This document shows positions 1 to 8,790 of a stretch of 64,000 nucleotides of DNA, piece after piece. Below the pieces are notes generated by a model, which did no database searches, was not told where the DNA came from, and was given only the letters and a program-made list of their open reading frames with translations. The stretch comes from Microterricola gilva (GTDB lineage Bacteria; Actinomycetota; Actinomycetes; Actinomycetales; Microbacteriaceae): positions 3,162,001 to 3,226,000 of the forward strand of contig NZ_SHLC01000001.1 of the NCBI RefSeq assembly GCF_004217495.1, written 5' to 3'. A program made the translations under genes and the position numbers. Every line of letters starts with the position of its first letter. Within the stretch, counting starts at the first letter, position 1.

Positions 1-815
1 GATTCGTCTCCCGGGCGGGCGACGCCCGCCCGGACTGGCTCGGCCCCCTGCCCGCATTCACGATCGACAGGCTCGAGCCGGCGTGGAACGACGGCGACCT
101 GCTGCTGCAGATCGCCGCCGACGATGCCTTCACGGTGGCTCACGCCGCGCGAATGCTCCTGAAGGATTCCCGCAGCTTCGCCACCGTGCGCTGGACCCAG
201 ACCGGGTTCCGCCGCGCACACGGTTCCGAGAAGCCCGGCACGACGATGCGCAACCTCTTCGGCCAGGTGGACGGCACCGTCAACCTGACGCCGGGCACGG
301 CCGACTTCGACCGGCTGGTGTGGCATGAGCGGGGCTGGCTCGCCGGGGGCACCGGACTCGTGATCCGCCGAATCCGGATGGACCTCGACAAGTGGGATCG
401 GCTCGACCGCGGAGGGCGCGAGCAGTCCGTCGGACGGACGCTCGCAACTGGCGCACCGCTGACGGGAACGAACGAGCACGACGAACCGGACTTCGCGGCG
501 ACAACGAGCATCGGCTTCCCCGTGATCCCGGAGTTCTCCCACATCCGCCGTGCCCGCACCGAGAACACCGACGAGCGCATCTTCCGTCGCGGCTACAACT
601 ACGACGGCGTCCCGACGGCCGGCGAGATCTCGAACAGCGGGCTGTTGTTCGTCTCATTCCAAGCCGACGTCGGCCGGCAGTTCGTGCCGATCCAACGACG
701 GCTCGACGAGTTGGACCTGCTCAACGAGTGGACGACCCCGATCGGCTCCGCGGTGTTCGCCATCCCACCCGGTTGCGGGGAATCCGGATTCGTCGGCGAG
801 ACGCTGCTGACGTGA
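1..815 (+). CDS. DyP-type heme peroxidase, C-terminal part (truncated by window start)
   Basis: The reading frame is open from the first complete codon at position 3 to the TGA at 813-815, so the gene begins before the window. The visible part has the DyP family hallmarks: the GxxDG motif (GQVDGT, about 262-279), whose Asp is the distal catalytic residue, and the FSHIRRA segment near 540, whose His is the expected proximal heme ligand. DyP enzymes use hydrogen peroxide to oxidise dyes, porphyrins or other bulky substrates, and many actinobacterial ones are Tat-exported and linked to iron uptake. The Tat signal and any neighbours are outside the window. A possible iron-regulator half-palindrome lies just downstream. 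An internal GTG at 135 could be mistaken for the start, but the family fold clearly extends upstream of it. Confidence 0.9.
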   Translation, partial: FVSRAGDARPDWLGPLPAFTIDRLEPAWNDGDLLLQIAADDAFTVAHAARMLLKDSRSFATVRWTQTGFRRAHGSEKPGTTMRNLFGQVDGTVNLTPGTADFDRLVWHERGWLAGGTGLVIRRIRMDLDKWDRLDRGGREQSVGRTLATGAPLTGTNEHDEPDFAATTSIGFPVIPEFSHIRRARTENTDERIFRRGYNYDGVPTAGEISNSGLLFVSFQADVGRQFVPIQRRLDELDLLNEWTTPIGSAVFAIPPGCGESGFVGETLLT

Positions 816-834
816 CGACCGGTCCAGGGGAAAA

Positions 835-849
835 ATAAGCCAGGCTAAT
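835..849. promoter_or_regulatory. Possible DtxR/IdeR-like half-palindrome
   Basis: ATAAGCC-A-GGCTAAT is a 7-1-7 inverted repeat with one mismatch. It resembles the core of actinobacterial iron-repressor boxes (TTAGGTTAGGCTAACCTAA-like). It lies between the peroxidase stop and the LysE-type exporter. The match is partial and no function is proven. Confidence 0.25.
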
Positions 850-904
850 GCAGCGTAAGAATCATGAGCTGGATTGATCCACGGTGGCGATCTACCGTTG
901 ATCC

Positions 905-1711
905 GTGACTCCTTCGCTCGCTCCCCTGTTCGCCGGCATCGGCCTCGGCTTCTCACTGATCATCGCGATCGGCGCGCAGAACGTCTTCGTGCTGCGCCAG
1001 GGCATCCGTCGCGAGCACGTGCTGGCCGTCGTCATCCTCTGCGCCGTGTCCGACGCCGTGCTGATCGTGGTGGGCATCAGCGGGATCGGTGCCCTGCTCG
1101 AGCAGCTGCCGTGGCTGCTGCCCGTGGCCCGCTGGGCCGGTGCGCTCTTCCTGGTCGGCTACGGGCTGCTCGCCGCCCGCCGCGCACTGAAGCCGGGTGG
1201 TGCCGGGCTGCTTGCCGACACAGCCGGCGGCAGGGACGAGGCCGAGTTGGAGGCTGTCGCCGCCTCAGCGAGCGCAGCGTCAGCGAGCGCAGCGTCAGCG
1301 AGCGCAGCGTCAGCTGGCACAGCCTCGGCCGGCGCTGCTTCGGCGAGCGCCGGCGGGGCAGAGCGCAGCGGCGCCGCGGCATCCACCCAGCGTTCGGGTC
1401 TTCACGGACGGCGGGCCGGCACGCTCGGGGCGGCGCTCGCGACCGCGTTCGCCCTGACGTGGTTGAACCCCCACGTCTACCTCGACACGGTGTTCCTGCT
1501 CGGTTCGGTGGCCAACGGCCACGGCAGCACGGGACGGTGGCTCTTCGGCGCCGGCGCGATCGTGGCCAGCATCACCTGGTTCGCGGCGCTCGGCTTCGGG
1601 GCACGCTACCTCGGGCGCTGGCTCGCCACTCCGCGAGCCTGGCGCATTCTCGACGGTGCGATCGCGGTGGTGATGGTGGCGCTCGGGGTGCTGCTCGTCG
1701 TTCCCCGTTAG
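905..1711 (+). CDS. LysE/ArgO-family amino acid exporter with Ala/Ser-rich loop expansion
   Basis: A 268-residue membrane protein starting at GTG 905. The N-terminus ([22 protein letters not shown]) is the signature first helix of LysE/ArgO exporters of basic amino acids. Hydrophobic segments lie near residues 5-25, 38-65, 70-90, 175-205 and 215-268. Between helix 3 and the C-terminal half is an unusual Ala/Ser loop (about residues 120-155) encoded by three near-perfect 15-bp tandem units of AGCGAGCGCAGCGTC (about 1268-1312). The [22 protein letters not shown] segment is also typical of the family. No LysG/ArgP regulator is adjacent. The stop codon overlaps the stop of the convergent gene. 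The substrate is inferred from the family only; lysine or arginine export is likely. Confidence 0.88.
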   Translation: MTPSLAPLFAGIGLGFSLIIAIGAQNVFVLRQGIRREHVLAVVILCAVSDAVLIVVGISGIGALLEQLPWLLPVARWAGALFLVGYGLLAARRALKPGGAGLLADTAGGRDEAELEAVAASASAASASAASASAASAGTASAGAASASAGGAERSGAAASTQRSGLHGRRAGTLGAALATAFALTWLNPHVYLDTVFLLGSVANGHGSTGRWLFGAGAIVASITWFAALGFGARYLGRWLATPRAWRILDGAIAVVMVALGVLLVVPR

Positions 1712-2598
1712 CCCTGGGAGGCCGGGTTGATGGTGATCAGCTCGAGCCCTCCGGCGCGCACGCCCCAGGTGTCGAGGATCGCACCGTAGCTGCCGTCGTC
1801 GACCATGCCCTGCAGGGCCAGCTGAACGGCTTCGGCCATCCCGGAGTCTTTCGCGACGACGAAGCCGTAGGGCGCGACGTCGAAGGCCTCACCAGCTGGC
1901 TGCAGCCTGCCCTCCAGCTTGGAGAGCGCGTAGAGCGCCACCGGCGAATCGGCGCTGAACGCGTCGGCCTGACCGAGCACGACGGCGTTGACCGCGTTCC
2001 CCTGCGTGTCGAACGGCATCTTCACGATCGCCGGCTTGCCAGCGGCGACGCACGCCGCGCTCCTGGCGGGCACCTCGCTCGTGTCCTGAAACGTGGTCGC
2101 CTGGACCGCGACCTTCAGCCCACAGGCATCATCGGGATCAACGATGCTGTCCACCGGCGCGGCCCACTGCGCGCCGGCGTCGTAGTAGTGCACGAAGTCG
2201 AGCTGCTGCTCGCGCTCGGCGGTGGCGGTGAACGACGACGCTCCCAGGTCGAACTTGCCGCCACGCACGGAGGGGATGATGTTGTCGAAATTCGATTCAG
2301 CGACGACGGCCTCCAGCCCGAGGGCACGCGCGACCCCCCGCGCAAGCTCGAGGTCCCACCCGATCGACTCCCCCTCACTGTCCTTGAACTCGTTGGGCGC
2401 GTAGTTGGGCGCGGTGCCGATGGCGAGCACACCGGAATCTGCGACGGCCTTCGGCAGCAGCGCGGCAGCGTCTGCATTCACCGTGACCGCCGCCACTCGC
2501 TCGGCCGCACCGGTCATCTCGGGCATCGAGTTGTCGACGCAGCCGGTCAGCAGCAGCACCGACGCGACGACGGGCGGGAGAACGAACCGGGCGCGCAT
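1708..2598 (-). CDS. Amino-acid-type ABC transporter substrate-binding lipoprotein
   Basis: A 296-residue secreted lipoprotein of the bacterial extracellular solute-binding family 3, the type that binds polar amino acids and delivers them to an ABC importer. The ATG at 2598 has AAGGA upstream. Residues 1-20 form a lipoprotein signal ending in LLTGC with Cys20 as lipidation site. Family motifs include [18 protein letters not shown] (the usual lead-in to the ligand cleft), [17 protein letters not shown] and [27 protein letters not shown]. No permease or ATPase gene is adjacent, so it is an orphan receptor here. Its TAA stop (1708-1710) overlaps the TAG of the convergent exporter gene (1709-1711), leaving no room for a terminator between them. 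Confidence 0.9.
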   Translation of the reverse strand: MRARFVLPPVVASVLLLTGCVDNSMPEMTGAAERVAAVTVNADAAALLPKAVADSGVLAIGTAPNYAPNEFKDSEGESIGWDLELARGVARALGLEAVVAESNFDNIIPSVRGGKFDLGASSFTATAEREQQLDFVHYYDAGAQWAAPVDSIVDPDDACGLKVAVQATTFQDTSEVPARSAACVAAGKPAIVKMPFDTQGNAVNAVVLGQADAFSADSPVALYALSKLEGRLQPAGEAFDVAPYGFVVAKDSGMAEAVQLALQGMVDDGSYGAILDTWGVRAGGLELITINPASQG

Positions 2599-2859
2599 GG
2601 AGAGTCCTTCGATCAATGCTTGGATGATCAGCCCGTGCCCCATGATGCTGGCGCGGCGCTGAACCGCGTGAACGTCGATGGCGACGGGCGACTGGTTTTC
2701 CACGCGGTCGACCCGACTATGGGTGCCAGAAGAGTTTAGGCGAGACTTCTGCGTGAACGCCGAGCCCCGACATGGAAGCTGGCATCCACCGATCGGGGGA
2801 TGCCGAAATCCGCCGGTCCACCGCTGGTGCGGCATCCGTTCGCGCGCCACGCTTGAACC

Positions 2860-3777
2860 ATGACAAATCCGAATGAGACCGACTCCGTCGTGCGGGTGCG
2901 CGGGCTCGAGAAGCGCTACGGCGACCTCAGCGCCGTCGACGGCGTGAGCTTCGACATCCACCGCGGCGAGACCTTCGCGCTGCTCGGGCCGAACGGCGCG
3001 GGCAAGTCGACGACGATCGAGATCCTGGAGGGCTACCGCACCCGCACGGCTGGCGAGGTGAGCGTGCTCGGCACCGACCCGGCCCGTGGCGGCCTGGACT
3101 GGAAGGCGCGGCTCGGCATCGTGCTGCAGTCGACCGGTGAGACCGGCAACGCCACCGTGCTCGAGCAGCTGCGCCACTTCGCCGCCTTCTACCCGCGTCC
3201 GCGCGACGTCGACGAGGTGATCGCCGCCGTCGGGCTGGAGGCGAAGGCGAAGACGCGCATCAGCAAGCTCAGCGGCGGTCAGCGCCGCCGCGTCGACGTG
3301 GCCCTCGGCATCATCGGCCGACCGGAGCTGCTGTTCCTCGACGAGCCGACGACGGGCTTCGACCCCGAGTCGCGCCGCGACTTCTGGACGCTGATCCGCC
3401 AGTTGAAGTCCGAGGGCACCACGATCCTGCTCACCACCCACTACCTTGACGAGGCAGCGCAGCTCAGCGATCGGGCCGGCGTGATCGCCGGTGGCCGGCT
3501 CATCGAGATCGGGGCCATCGGCGAGATCGGCGGGGCGGATGCCAGGATCCCCGTCGTGCGCTGGCGCGACGCATCCGGGGCGCTCCGCTCCGAGCGAAGC
3601 GAACACCCGGCCGCCACCGTCGCCGCCATCGTGGCGCAGCAGGGCGGCGAGCCCCGTGAGCTCGAGGTGATCCGGCCGAGCCTGGAGGACGTGTACCTGG
3701 AGTTGGTGCGTACGCACGATTCCGCGGCGGCATCCGAGACAACAATCGACGCAGACCAGACGGAGGTGCTCTCGTGA
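2860..3777 (+). CDS. ABC-2 type exporter, ATP-binding protein
   Basis: A 305-residue DrrA/CcmA-type ATPase. Walker A is GPNGAGKST (about residue 45), the signature is LSGGQRRRVDVAL (about 138), and Walker B is LLFLDEPTTGFDPESRRDFW (about 158). The switch His is in LLTTHYLDEA (about 192). A C-terminal regulatory tail of about 100 residues is normal in this exporter class. It overlaps the permease gene by 4 bp (GTGA), so the two form one transporter. A histidine kinase and response regulator follow, which is the usual context for drug, peptide or lipid exporters induced by envelope stress. The substrate cannot be read from sequence. A short ALRSERSEH stretch in the tail is encoded by a GAGCGAAGCGAA repeat like those seen in the region's palindromic elements. 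Confidence 0.93.
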   Translation: MTNPNETDSVVRVRGLEKRYGDLSAVDGVSFDIHRGETFALLGPNGAGKSTTIEILEGYRTRTAGEVSVLGTDPARGGLDWKARLGIVLQSTGETGNATVLEQLRHFAAFYPRPRDVDEVIAAVGLEAKAKTRISKLSGGQRRRVDVALGIIGRPELLFLDEPTTGFDPESRRDFWTLIRQLKSEGTTILLTTHYLDEAAQLSDRAGVIAGGRLIEIGAIGEIGGADARIPVVRWRDASGALRSERSEHPAATVAAIVAQQGGEPRELEVIRPSLEDVYLELVRTHDSAAASETTIDADQTEVLS

Positions 3778-4634
3778 GCACGGCACTCGACACCCACGCT
3801 CGCCCGGCGCTGACACCCCGCCCCGGGGTGCTGCGCCTCGGCATCGACCGGATCGGCTACGAGGTGCGCAGCTACTTCCGCACACCGGATGCCGTGTTCT
3901 TCACCTTCCTGTTCCCGGTGATCATGCTCGGTATCTTCACCGCCGCGTTCAGCGCGGCAGGCAACATCGGCACCGCACCGGATGGCAGCGGCGGCATCAG
4001 CGTCGGAGCGTACTACCTGCCGGGCATGATCGCGGCAGGCATGCTCCTCTCCGGCGTGCAGAACCTCGCCGTCGACATCGCCGGGGAGAAGAGCGACGGC
4101 ACGCTGAAACGCCTCGGCGGCACCCCGCTCTCCCCCACCGCGTACTTCATCGGCAAGATCGGACAGGTGCTCGTCACCGGAACGCTGCAGGCGGCACTGC
4201 TGTTGGCCGTCGCCGCGCTCGTCTTCGGCATCGAGTTGCCGACGGAGCCGTCGGCCTGGGGCACCTTCGCCTGGGTGTTCCTGCTCGGCATCATCACCTC
4301 TGCGCTGCTCGGGATCGCGCTCTCGGCCGTTCCGCGCTCCGGCAAGAGCGCGACGGCCGTCGTCATCCCGATCGTGCTGATCCTGCAGTTCATCTCCGGC
4401 GTCTACCTGCAGTTCGACCAGCTGCCCGGTTGGATGCAAACGATCGCCAGCCTGTTCCCGCTCAAGTGGATGGCGCAGGGCATGCGTTCGGTGTTCCTGC
4501 CGGAGACCTTCGCCGCGCTCGAACCGAGCGGCGCATGGGATCTCGGCCTCGTCGCCCTCGTGCTCCTGCTCTGGCTCGTCGTCGGCCTCGTGCTCAGCCG
4601 GCTCACCTTCCGGTGGATCCGGCGCGACGCGTGA
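3774..4634 (+). CDS. ABC-2 type exporter, permease
   Basis: A 286-residue integral membrane protein starting at GTG 3774, translationally coupled to the ATPase by a 4-bp overlap. It has about six hydrophobic segments: one after the N-terminal cytosolic stretch (FFTFLFPVIMLGIFTAAF), then around residues 80-100, 125-150, 160-185, 200-225 and 255-280. The motif around EKSDGTLKRLGGTPLSPTAYFIGKI is the conserved cytosolic segment of ABC-2 permeases (the LRATPL-like region). It pairs with the upstream ATPase, and is probably controlled by the following two-component system. Confidence 0.9.
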   Translation: MSTALDTHARPALTPRPGVLRLGIDRIGYEVRSYFRTPDAVFFTFLFPVIMLGIFTAAFSAAGNIGTAPDGSGGISVGAYYLPGMIAAGMLLSGVQNLAVDIAGEKSDGTLKRLGGTPLSPTAYFIGKIGQVLVTGTLQAALLLAVAALVFGIELPTEPSAWGTFAWVFLLGIITSALLGIALSAVPRSGKSATAVVIPIVLILQFISGVYLQFDQLPGWMQTIASLFPLKWMAQGMRSVFLPETFAALEPSGAWDLGLVALVLLLWLVVGLVLSRLTFRWIRRDA

Positions 4635-4691
4635 GCACGCCGGGTCGCCGCGGGCGAGCGGGGTGGGCGCGAGGAGTGGAAGAGTAGGCGC

Positions 4692-5984
4692 ATGACCGTA
4701 CGACCATCGATCGCACGACGGATGACGGCGCAACGCTGGTGGGATGCCGCGATGCTCGCCGTCTCGGTGCTGCTCGCCGCGATCATGACGCTGCTCGACC
4801 CGCCCGTGAGCGGCGAGGAGTGGGGCGTCGTCGGCGTGATCGCCGTCGTGCTCGCCGCCTACTTCGCGTGGGGCCGACGCACACTCGACGGCACGGGTTC
4901 CCCGGCCGGGCTGCTCTACGCCGGCGTGCTGCTCGTCTCGCTCGCCGTTGGAATCGGCCTGGACCCGACGTACTCCTTCATGCAGGTCATCGTCTTCCCG
5001 ACGCTCTGGGTCATCTCCTGCAACACGCGCCAGGCCGTGCTGCTGAACCTGCTGGCGATCGTGCCGGTCGCGATCGGCTACACCCTGTTCTTCGGCGTGG
5101 AGGGCCTGCCGAGTGGCATCGCCGTCGGCGTGCTCTCTGTGGCGTTCAGCCTGGCGTTCGGTTCGTGGATTGCGAGCATCGAGAAGGCGGGAGCCGAACG
5201 CGCCAGGCTGCTCGCCGAGCTGATGGCGGTGCAGGATGAGCTCGCTGCCGCGAACCGGGAGGCCGGCGTCGACAGCGAGCGGGCGCGCCTGGCGCGGGAG
5301 ATCCACGACACGATCGCGCAGAGCCTCACCGGCCTCGTCATGGTTGCGCAGCGGGCGCACGGCGATCTCGAGCGGGCGGCGGATGCCGCTGGCGACGCCT
5401 CCGAGCACCTCGTGCAGGCAACCGCCGACGTCGAGCTGATCGAGTCGATGGCCCGGGACGCGCTCACCGAGGCGCGCGGGCTCGTGGCGGCCATCGCGCC
5501 CGTGCGCGTCGAGTCGACGCTCGCCGAGGCCCTTGGGCGTCTCGCCGAGCGGTTCCAGCGGGAGACCGGCGTGGTTGTGCTGAGCGACCTGGCGGCACTC
5601 GCTGCCCCGGCGCCGCCGCTGCGTGCCGAGCTCGAGGTCGTCCTGCTGCGGTGCGCACAGGAGGGGCTCGCGAATGTGCGCAAGCACGCACGGGCGACGG
5701 CGGCATCCGTGCAGATCAACCGGGGCGAGAACGCGGTCATCCTCGTGATCAGCGACGACGGTGTCGGACCAGGCAGGGCGGCGAGTGCGCAGAGCGGCAC
5801 CGCCGCGGCAAGCGCGGGCTTCGGCCTCGCCGGCATGGCCGACCGGCTCGCCCTCGTCGGCGGTTCGGCGCGGCTGGAGGCCGCGCTGCCCCGCGGCAGC
5901 CGACTCACCGTGACCGTGCCGCTGGCTTCCGAGCCCGCGGCCCCCGAGCCCTCGATCGACGCGGCGAACGGGGTGCAGGCGTGA
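4692..5984 (+). CDS. Sensor histidine kinase (HisKA_3/LiaS-like)
   Basis: A 430-residue membrane kinase. About six hydrophobic segments occupy residues 15-165, which suggests sensing in or at the membrane rather than by a large extracellular domain. The dimerisation/phosphoacceptor segment is ERARLAREIHDTIAQSLTG with the predicted phospho-His near residue 204. The HATPase_c region follows, with ALANVRKH-type N-box (EGLANVRKHARA), DDGVGPG and GFGLAGMADRL. The C-terminal stop overlaps the start of the response regulator by 4 bp. The gene lies 57 bp after the ABC permease, in the same direction, so the exporter is the likely regulated target. Confidence 0.93.
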   Translation: MTVRPSIARRMTAQRWWDAAMLAVSVLLAAIMTLLDPPVSGEEWGVVGVIAVVLAAYFAWGRRTLDGTGSPAGLLYAGVLLVSLAVGIGLDPTYSFMQVIVFPTLWVISCNTRQAVLLNLLAIVPVAIGYTLFFGVEGLPSGIAVGVLSVAFSLAFGSWIASIEKAGAERARLLAELMAVQDELAAANREAGVDSERARLAREIHDTIAQSLTGLVMVAQRAHGDLERAADAAGDASEHLVQATADVELIESMARDALTEARGLVAAIAPVRVESTLAEALGRLAERFQRETGVVVLSDLAALAAPAPPLRAELEVVLLRCAQEGLANVRKHARATAASVQINRGENAVILVISDDGVGPGRAASAQSGTAAASAGFGLAGMADRLALVGGSARLEAALPRGSRLTVTVPLASEPAAPEPSIDAANGVQA

Positions 5985-6625
5985 TCCGGGTCGTGGTGGC
6001 CGATGACCACCCGATCGTGCGCAGCGGCATCGTCGGGCTGCTGCGTGGTGCGAGCGACATCGAGGTCGTCGGCGAGGCCCGCGACGGCGCAGAGGCCGTG
6101 CGGCTGGTCGCCGAGCTCGCACCGGAGCTCGTGCTGATGGACCTGCGGATGCCGGTGCTCGACGGGGTCGCCGCGACCGCGCAGATCGTGGACGCGCAGT
6201 CCGGCACCCGCGTGCTCATCCTCACCACCTACGAGAGCGACGAGCTCATCCTCGGCGCGATCGAGGCCGGTGCCGGCGGTTACCTGCTCAAGGCCGCCCC
6301 GCAGGAGGAGATCCTCGCCGGCGTGCGCGCCGTCGCCACCGGCGAGACGGTGCTCGCGCCGTCGATCGCGGCCAAGCTCGTGCAGCGCGTGCGGGCGGAT
6401 GCCGCGGGCACCGGCGCCGCGGCATCCGCGACGGTGGCTCTCTCGCCCCGTGAGCTCGAGGTGCTGCGCCTGGTCGCGGCCGGGCAGAGCAACCCGCGCA
6501 TCGCCGCCGCGCTGTTCATCGGTGAGGCCACCGTGAAGACGCACCTGCAGCACGTCTTCGAGAAGCTCGAGGTCAGCGACCGCACCCGCGCCGTGACGCG
6601 CGCCATGGAGCTCGGCCTGCTCTAA
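5981..6625 (+). CDS. NarL/LuxR-family response regulator
   Basis: A 214-residue regulator starting at GTG 5981, coupled to the kinase gene by GTGA. The receiver domain (residues 1-120) has the acidic pair in VVVADDHPIVRSG, the phospho-Asp in LVLMDLRMPVLDG near residue 52, and the Lys in GYLLKAAPQEE. The C-terminal LuxR-type helix-turn-helix is LSPRELEVLRLVAAGQSNPRIAAALFIGEATVKTHLQHVF (about residues 148-190). It is the partner of the upstream kinase and probably controls the ABC exporter genes. It ends in front of a large imperfect stem-loop shared with the convergent response regulator gene. Confidence 0.94.
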   Translation: MIRVVVADDHPIVRSGIVGLLRGASDIEVVGEARDGAEAVRLVAELAPELVLMDLRMPVLDGVAATAQIVDAQSGTRVLILTTYESDELILGAIEAGAGGYLLKAAPQEEILAGVRAVATGETVLAPSIAAKLVQRVRADAAGTGAAASATVALSPRELEVLRLVAAGQSNPRIAAALFIGEATVKTHLQHVFEKLEVSDRTRAVTRAMELGLL

Positions 6626-6637
6626 CCCGCCGTCCGT

Positions 6638-6694
6638 TGAGAGCGGCCATATGGCCACTTCTTGGCCCCCAAAACGGCCATGTGACCGCTCTCA
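6638..6694. terminator. Stem-loop between two convergent response-regulator genes
   Basis: Arms 6638-6657 and 6675-6694 (TGAGAGCGG... and its near complement) pair with only two or three mismatches around a loop of 17 nt. It sits centrally between two convergent stops, so a bidirectional terminator is the likely role. There is no strong T-run on either side. Confidence 0.65.
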
Positions 6695-6719
6695 GTGGAA
6701 TTTCCGGAGCGTGGGCCGG

Positions 6720-7442
6720 CTAGAGGAGCTTGCGGGCCGTCGCCCAGGCGGTGAGCTCGTGCCTGCTGGAGAGCTGGAGCTTGCGCAGCACGGCCGAGAC
6801 GTGCGTCTCGACGGTCTTCGGCGAGATGAAGAGGTCGCTGGCGACCTCTTTGTACGCGTAGCCGCGGGCGATCAGCCGCATCACCTCCTGTTCGCGCACC
6901 GAGAGTCGGTCGAGTTCCTCGTCGGTCGCCGCCACCTCGCCGGAGACGACGCCGAACGCGTCGAGCACGAAGCCGGCCAGGCGCGGCGAGAAGACCGCGT
7001 CCCCGCCGGCGACGGCGTGCACGGCCCGACTCACATCGATGCCGGAACTGCCCTTGGTGATGTAGCCGCGGGCGCCTGCCCGGATCACCCCGACCACGTC
7101 CTCGGCCGAGTCCGAGACGCTGAGCGCGAGAAAACGGGTACCGGGAACGTGCGGGGCGGCCAGGCGGATCACCTCTGCACCACCGCTGGGTGTCGCATCG
7201 CCGTGCGTTCCGGATGCCGCGGCGCCCGCGATCCCGGCGGCCGGGCCACCGGGCAGGTGCACGTCGATCAGCACGACGTCCGGCGCGGTGGCCGTCACGA
7301 CCTGGACAGCCGAATCCACGTCGTGCGCCTCACCGACGACCTCGATGGACGCATCCAGATCGGCCTTGAGGCCCGAGCGGAAGATCGAGTGGTCGTCGAC
7401 GATCACGACGCGCACGGGCGGCGCATCACTGCTGGGGGTCAT
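6720..7442 (-). CDS. NarL/LuxR-family response regulator (partner of PspC-domain kinase)
   Basis: A 240-residue response regulator. The receiver domain has VVIVDDHSIFRSG at residues 12-24, phospho-Asp in VVLIDVHLPGG near residue 57, and Lys in GYITKGSSG. The LuxR-type DNA-binding domain is LSVREQEVMRLIARGYAYKEVASDLFISPKTVETHVSAVL (about 175-215). An insertion of about 25 residues rich in Gly/Ala (PAAGIAGAAASGTHGDATPSGG) lies after the phosphorylation site and lengthens the beta3-alpha3 region relative to typical homologues. The ATG at 7442 lies 13 bp after the kinase stop, so the two are one operon. Similar PspC-kinase/LuxR pairs in actinobacteria respond to envelope stress. Confidence 0.93.
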   Translation of the reverse strand: MTPSSDAPPVRVVIVDDHSIFRSGLKADLDASIEVVGEAHDVDSAVQVVTATAPDVVLIDVHLPGGPAAGIAGAAASGTHGDATPSGGAEVIRLAAPHVPGTRFLALSVSDSAEDVVGVIRAGARGYITKGSSGIDVSRAVHAVAGGDAVFSPRLAGFVLDAFGVVSGEVAATDEELDRLSVREQEVMRLIARGYAYKEVASDLFISPKTVETHVSAVLRKLQLSSRHELTAWATARKLL

Positions 7443-7455
7443 CGGCTTGCCTGTC

Positions 7456-8790
7456 TCACTTCCGAGGGTTCTGATGCTGGTGCTGCGGATTCTGGTGCCG
7501 CGGGTTCTGGTGCTGCGGGTTCTGCGTGTCGGGGACGCGGACCTCGGCGGCATCCGCGCTCACACCATTCTGCCCGCGAGCGGCCGTGCGCGCGGCGGAG
7601 CGCAACCGCACCTCGGTGCCGGAACCGCCTGCACCAGGGCGCACGGTGGCGCTGCCCCCTGCCCGGCGCATGCGCCCGATGATCGACTCGCGCACGCCGA
7701 GCCGATCGGCGGCGACATCCGCGACCGTGAAGCCCGGCCCGCGATCGCGCACGTAGACCTCGACGGCATCCGCGGTGCCCTCGATGTACACCGATACCTC
7801 GCCGCCGGCGTGCCTGGCCGCGTTCAGCATGGCCTCTCTGGCCGCTGCGGCGATCTCGCCGCTTGCGCGCTCACCGGATTCGCCGACGGTGACGATGTCG
7901 ACGCGCACCGGGTAGTCGAGTTCGAGGGCGGCGGCCCAGTCGCGCAGGTCGGTGGCCAGGTCGCTGTCGGCCGGGGTGTCGGCCTCGAACAGCCAGCTGC
8001 GGAGCTCCCGCTCCTGGGCCCTGGCGATGCGGGCGACCTCGCTCGAGGCCCCGGCCCGGTTCTGGATGAGCGCCAGCGTCTGCAGCACCGAGTCGTGCAG
8101 GTGGGCGGCGATCTCGCTGCGCTGCTCCTCGCGGATGCGGCGGGTGCGCTCGGCGCCGAGCTCGCGCCAGAGTCGGAGCAGCACCGGCGCGAAGACGAGG
8201 GCGATGCCGAGCAGCAGCGCGACGCCGACGAGCAGCACGTACAGGCTTCGCCAGGCGGCGAGGGGCCCAAGGAAGACGGCGATGACGAGCACACCGAGCA
8301 CGATGGTCGCGGCGGCGCGCACGAGGCGTTCGGTACGTTGCCCCCGCTCCGGGTCGGTGCGGTCGACGAAGGTCGCCCAGAAGCTCGCGGACACGGCGAG
8401 CACGATCGCCGCGAGGATCGGTGCGAGCACCCGGTCGACGGACCAGGCGTCGTAGTAGTCGTACGGCGCGAAGACGATCGCGGCGCCGGCGGCGACGGCT
8501 GACCCCGCGACGAGTCCCCACGCGACGGGGGCCCGCCGCGTCACCGTGTCTGCCTCGGCATCGCCCGTCGCCGGGTCGAACGGCAGGAAGGCCCAGAGCC
8601 AGAGGTAGAGCAGGATCCCCATGCCCGAGAGCAGCGAAAGACCGATGAACGCGGCACGCACGACGCCCACCGGCCAGCCGAGGTGGCGGGCCAACCCGGC
8701 CGAGACTCCGGTCGCCAGGCAGGAGCGCGGGCGGCTGAGCCGGGGCCGGGGTGCGCGGGGCACGGTGGCGGCCTGCGCGTTCGGTGACAT
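7456..8790 (-). CDS. Sensor histidine kinase with N-terminal PspC domain
   Basis: A 444-residue kinase from the ATG at 8790 (a TTG at 8802 would add four residues). Residues about 18-80 are a PspC domain (LATGVSAGLARHLGWPVGVVRAAFIGLSLLSGMGILLYLWLWAFLP). Further membrane segments follow to about residue 220. The phosphoacceptor is in RSEIAAHLHDSVLQTLALIQN, and the ATPase domain has MLNAARHA, DRGPGF and a G2-like GGSGTEVRLRS. PspC domains sense membrane stress or interact with PspA/PspB in other bacteria. The C-terminus carries a Gln/Asn/Pro/His repeat (QNPQHQNPRHQNPQHQHQNP) encoded by degenerate 15-bp repeats next to the stop. It is divergent from another PspC-domain gene. Confidence 0.92.
   Translation of the reverse strand: MSPNAQAATVPRAPRPRLSRPRSCLATGVSAGLARHLGWPVGVVRAAFIGLSLLSGMGILLYLWLWAFLPFDPATGDAEADTVTRRAPVAWGLVAGSAVAAGAAIVFAPYDYYDAWSVDRVLAPILAAIVLAVSASFWATFVDRTDPERGQRTERLVRAAATIVLGVLVIAVFLGPLAAWRSLYVLLVGVALLLGIALVFAPVLLRLWRELGAERTRRIREEQRSEIAAHLHDSVLQTLALIQNRAGASSEVARIARAQERELRSWLFEADTPADSDLATDLRDWAAALELDYPVRVDIVTVGESGERASGEIAAAAREAMLNAARHAGGEVSVYIEGTADAVEVYVRDRGPGFTVADVAADRLGVRESIIGRMRRAGGSATVRPGAGGSGTEVRLRSAARTAARGQNGVSADAAEVRVPDTQNPQHQNPRHQNPQHQHQNPRK

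Noticed and set aside
135-815. Peroxidase gene starting at GTG 135
   Set aside because: The frame is open to the window edge and upstream residues (FVSRAGDARPDWLGPLPAF...) read as normal protein, so the start is outside the window.
3585-3612. SERSEH stretch in the ABC ATPase as an inserted element
   Set aside because: Only about 25 bases of GAGCGAAGCGAA-like sequence; too short to separate from ordinary codon use.
3441-6122. Long minus-strand open frame under the ABC exporter and kinase genes
   Set aside because: Shadow of plus-strand coding, with His/Asp/Arg-rich low-complexity protein and no start signal or homology.
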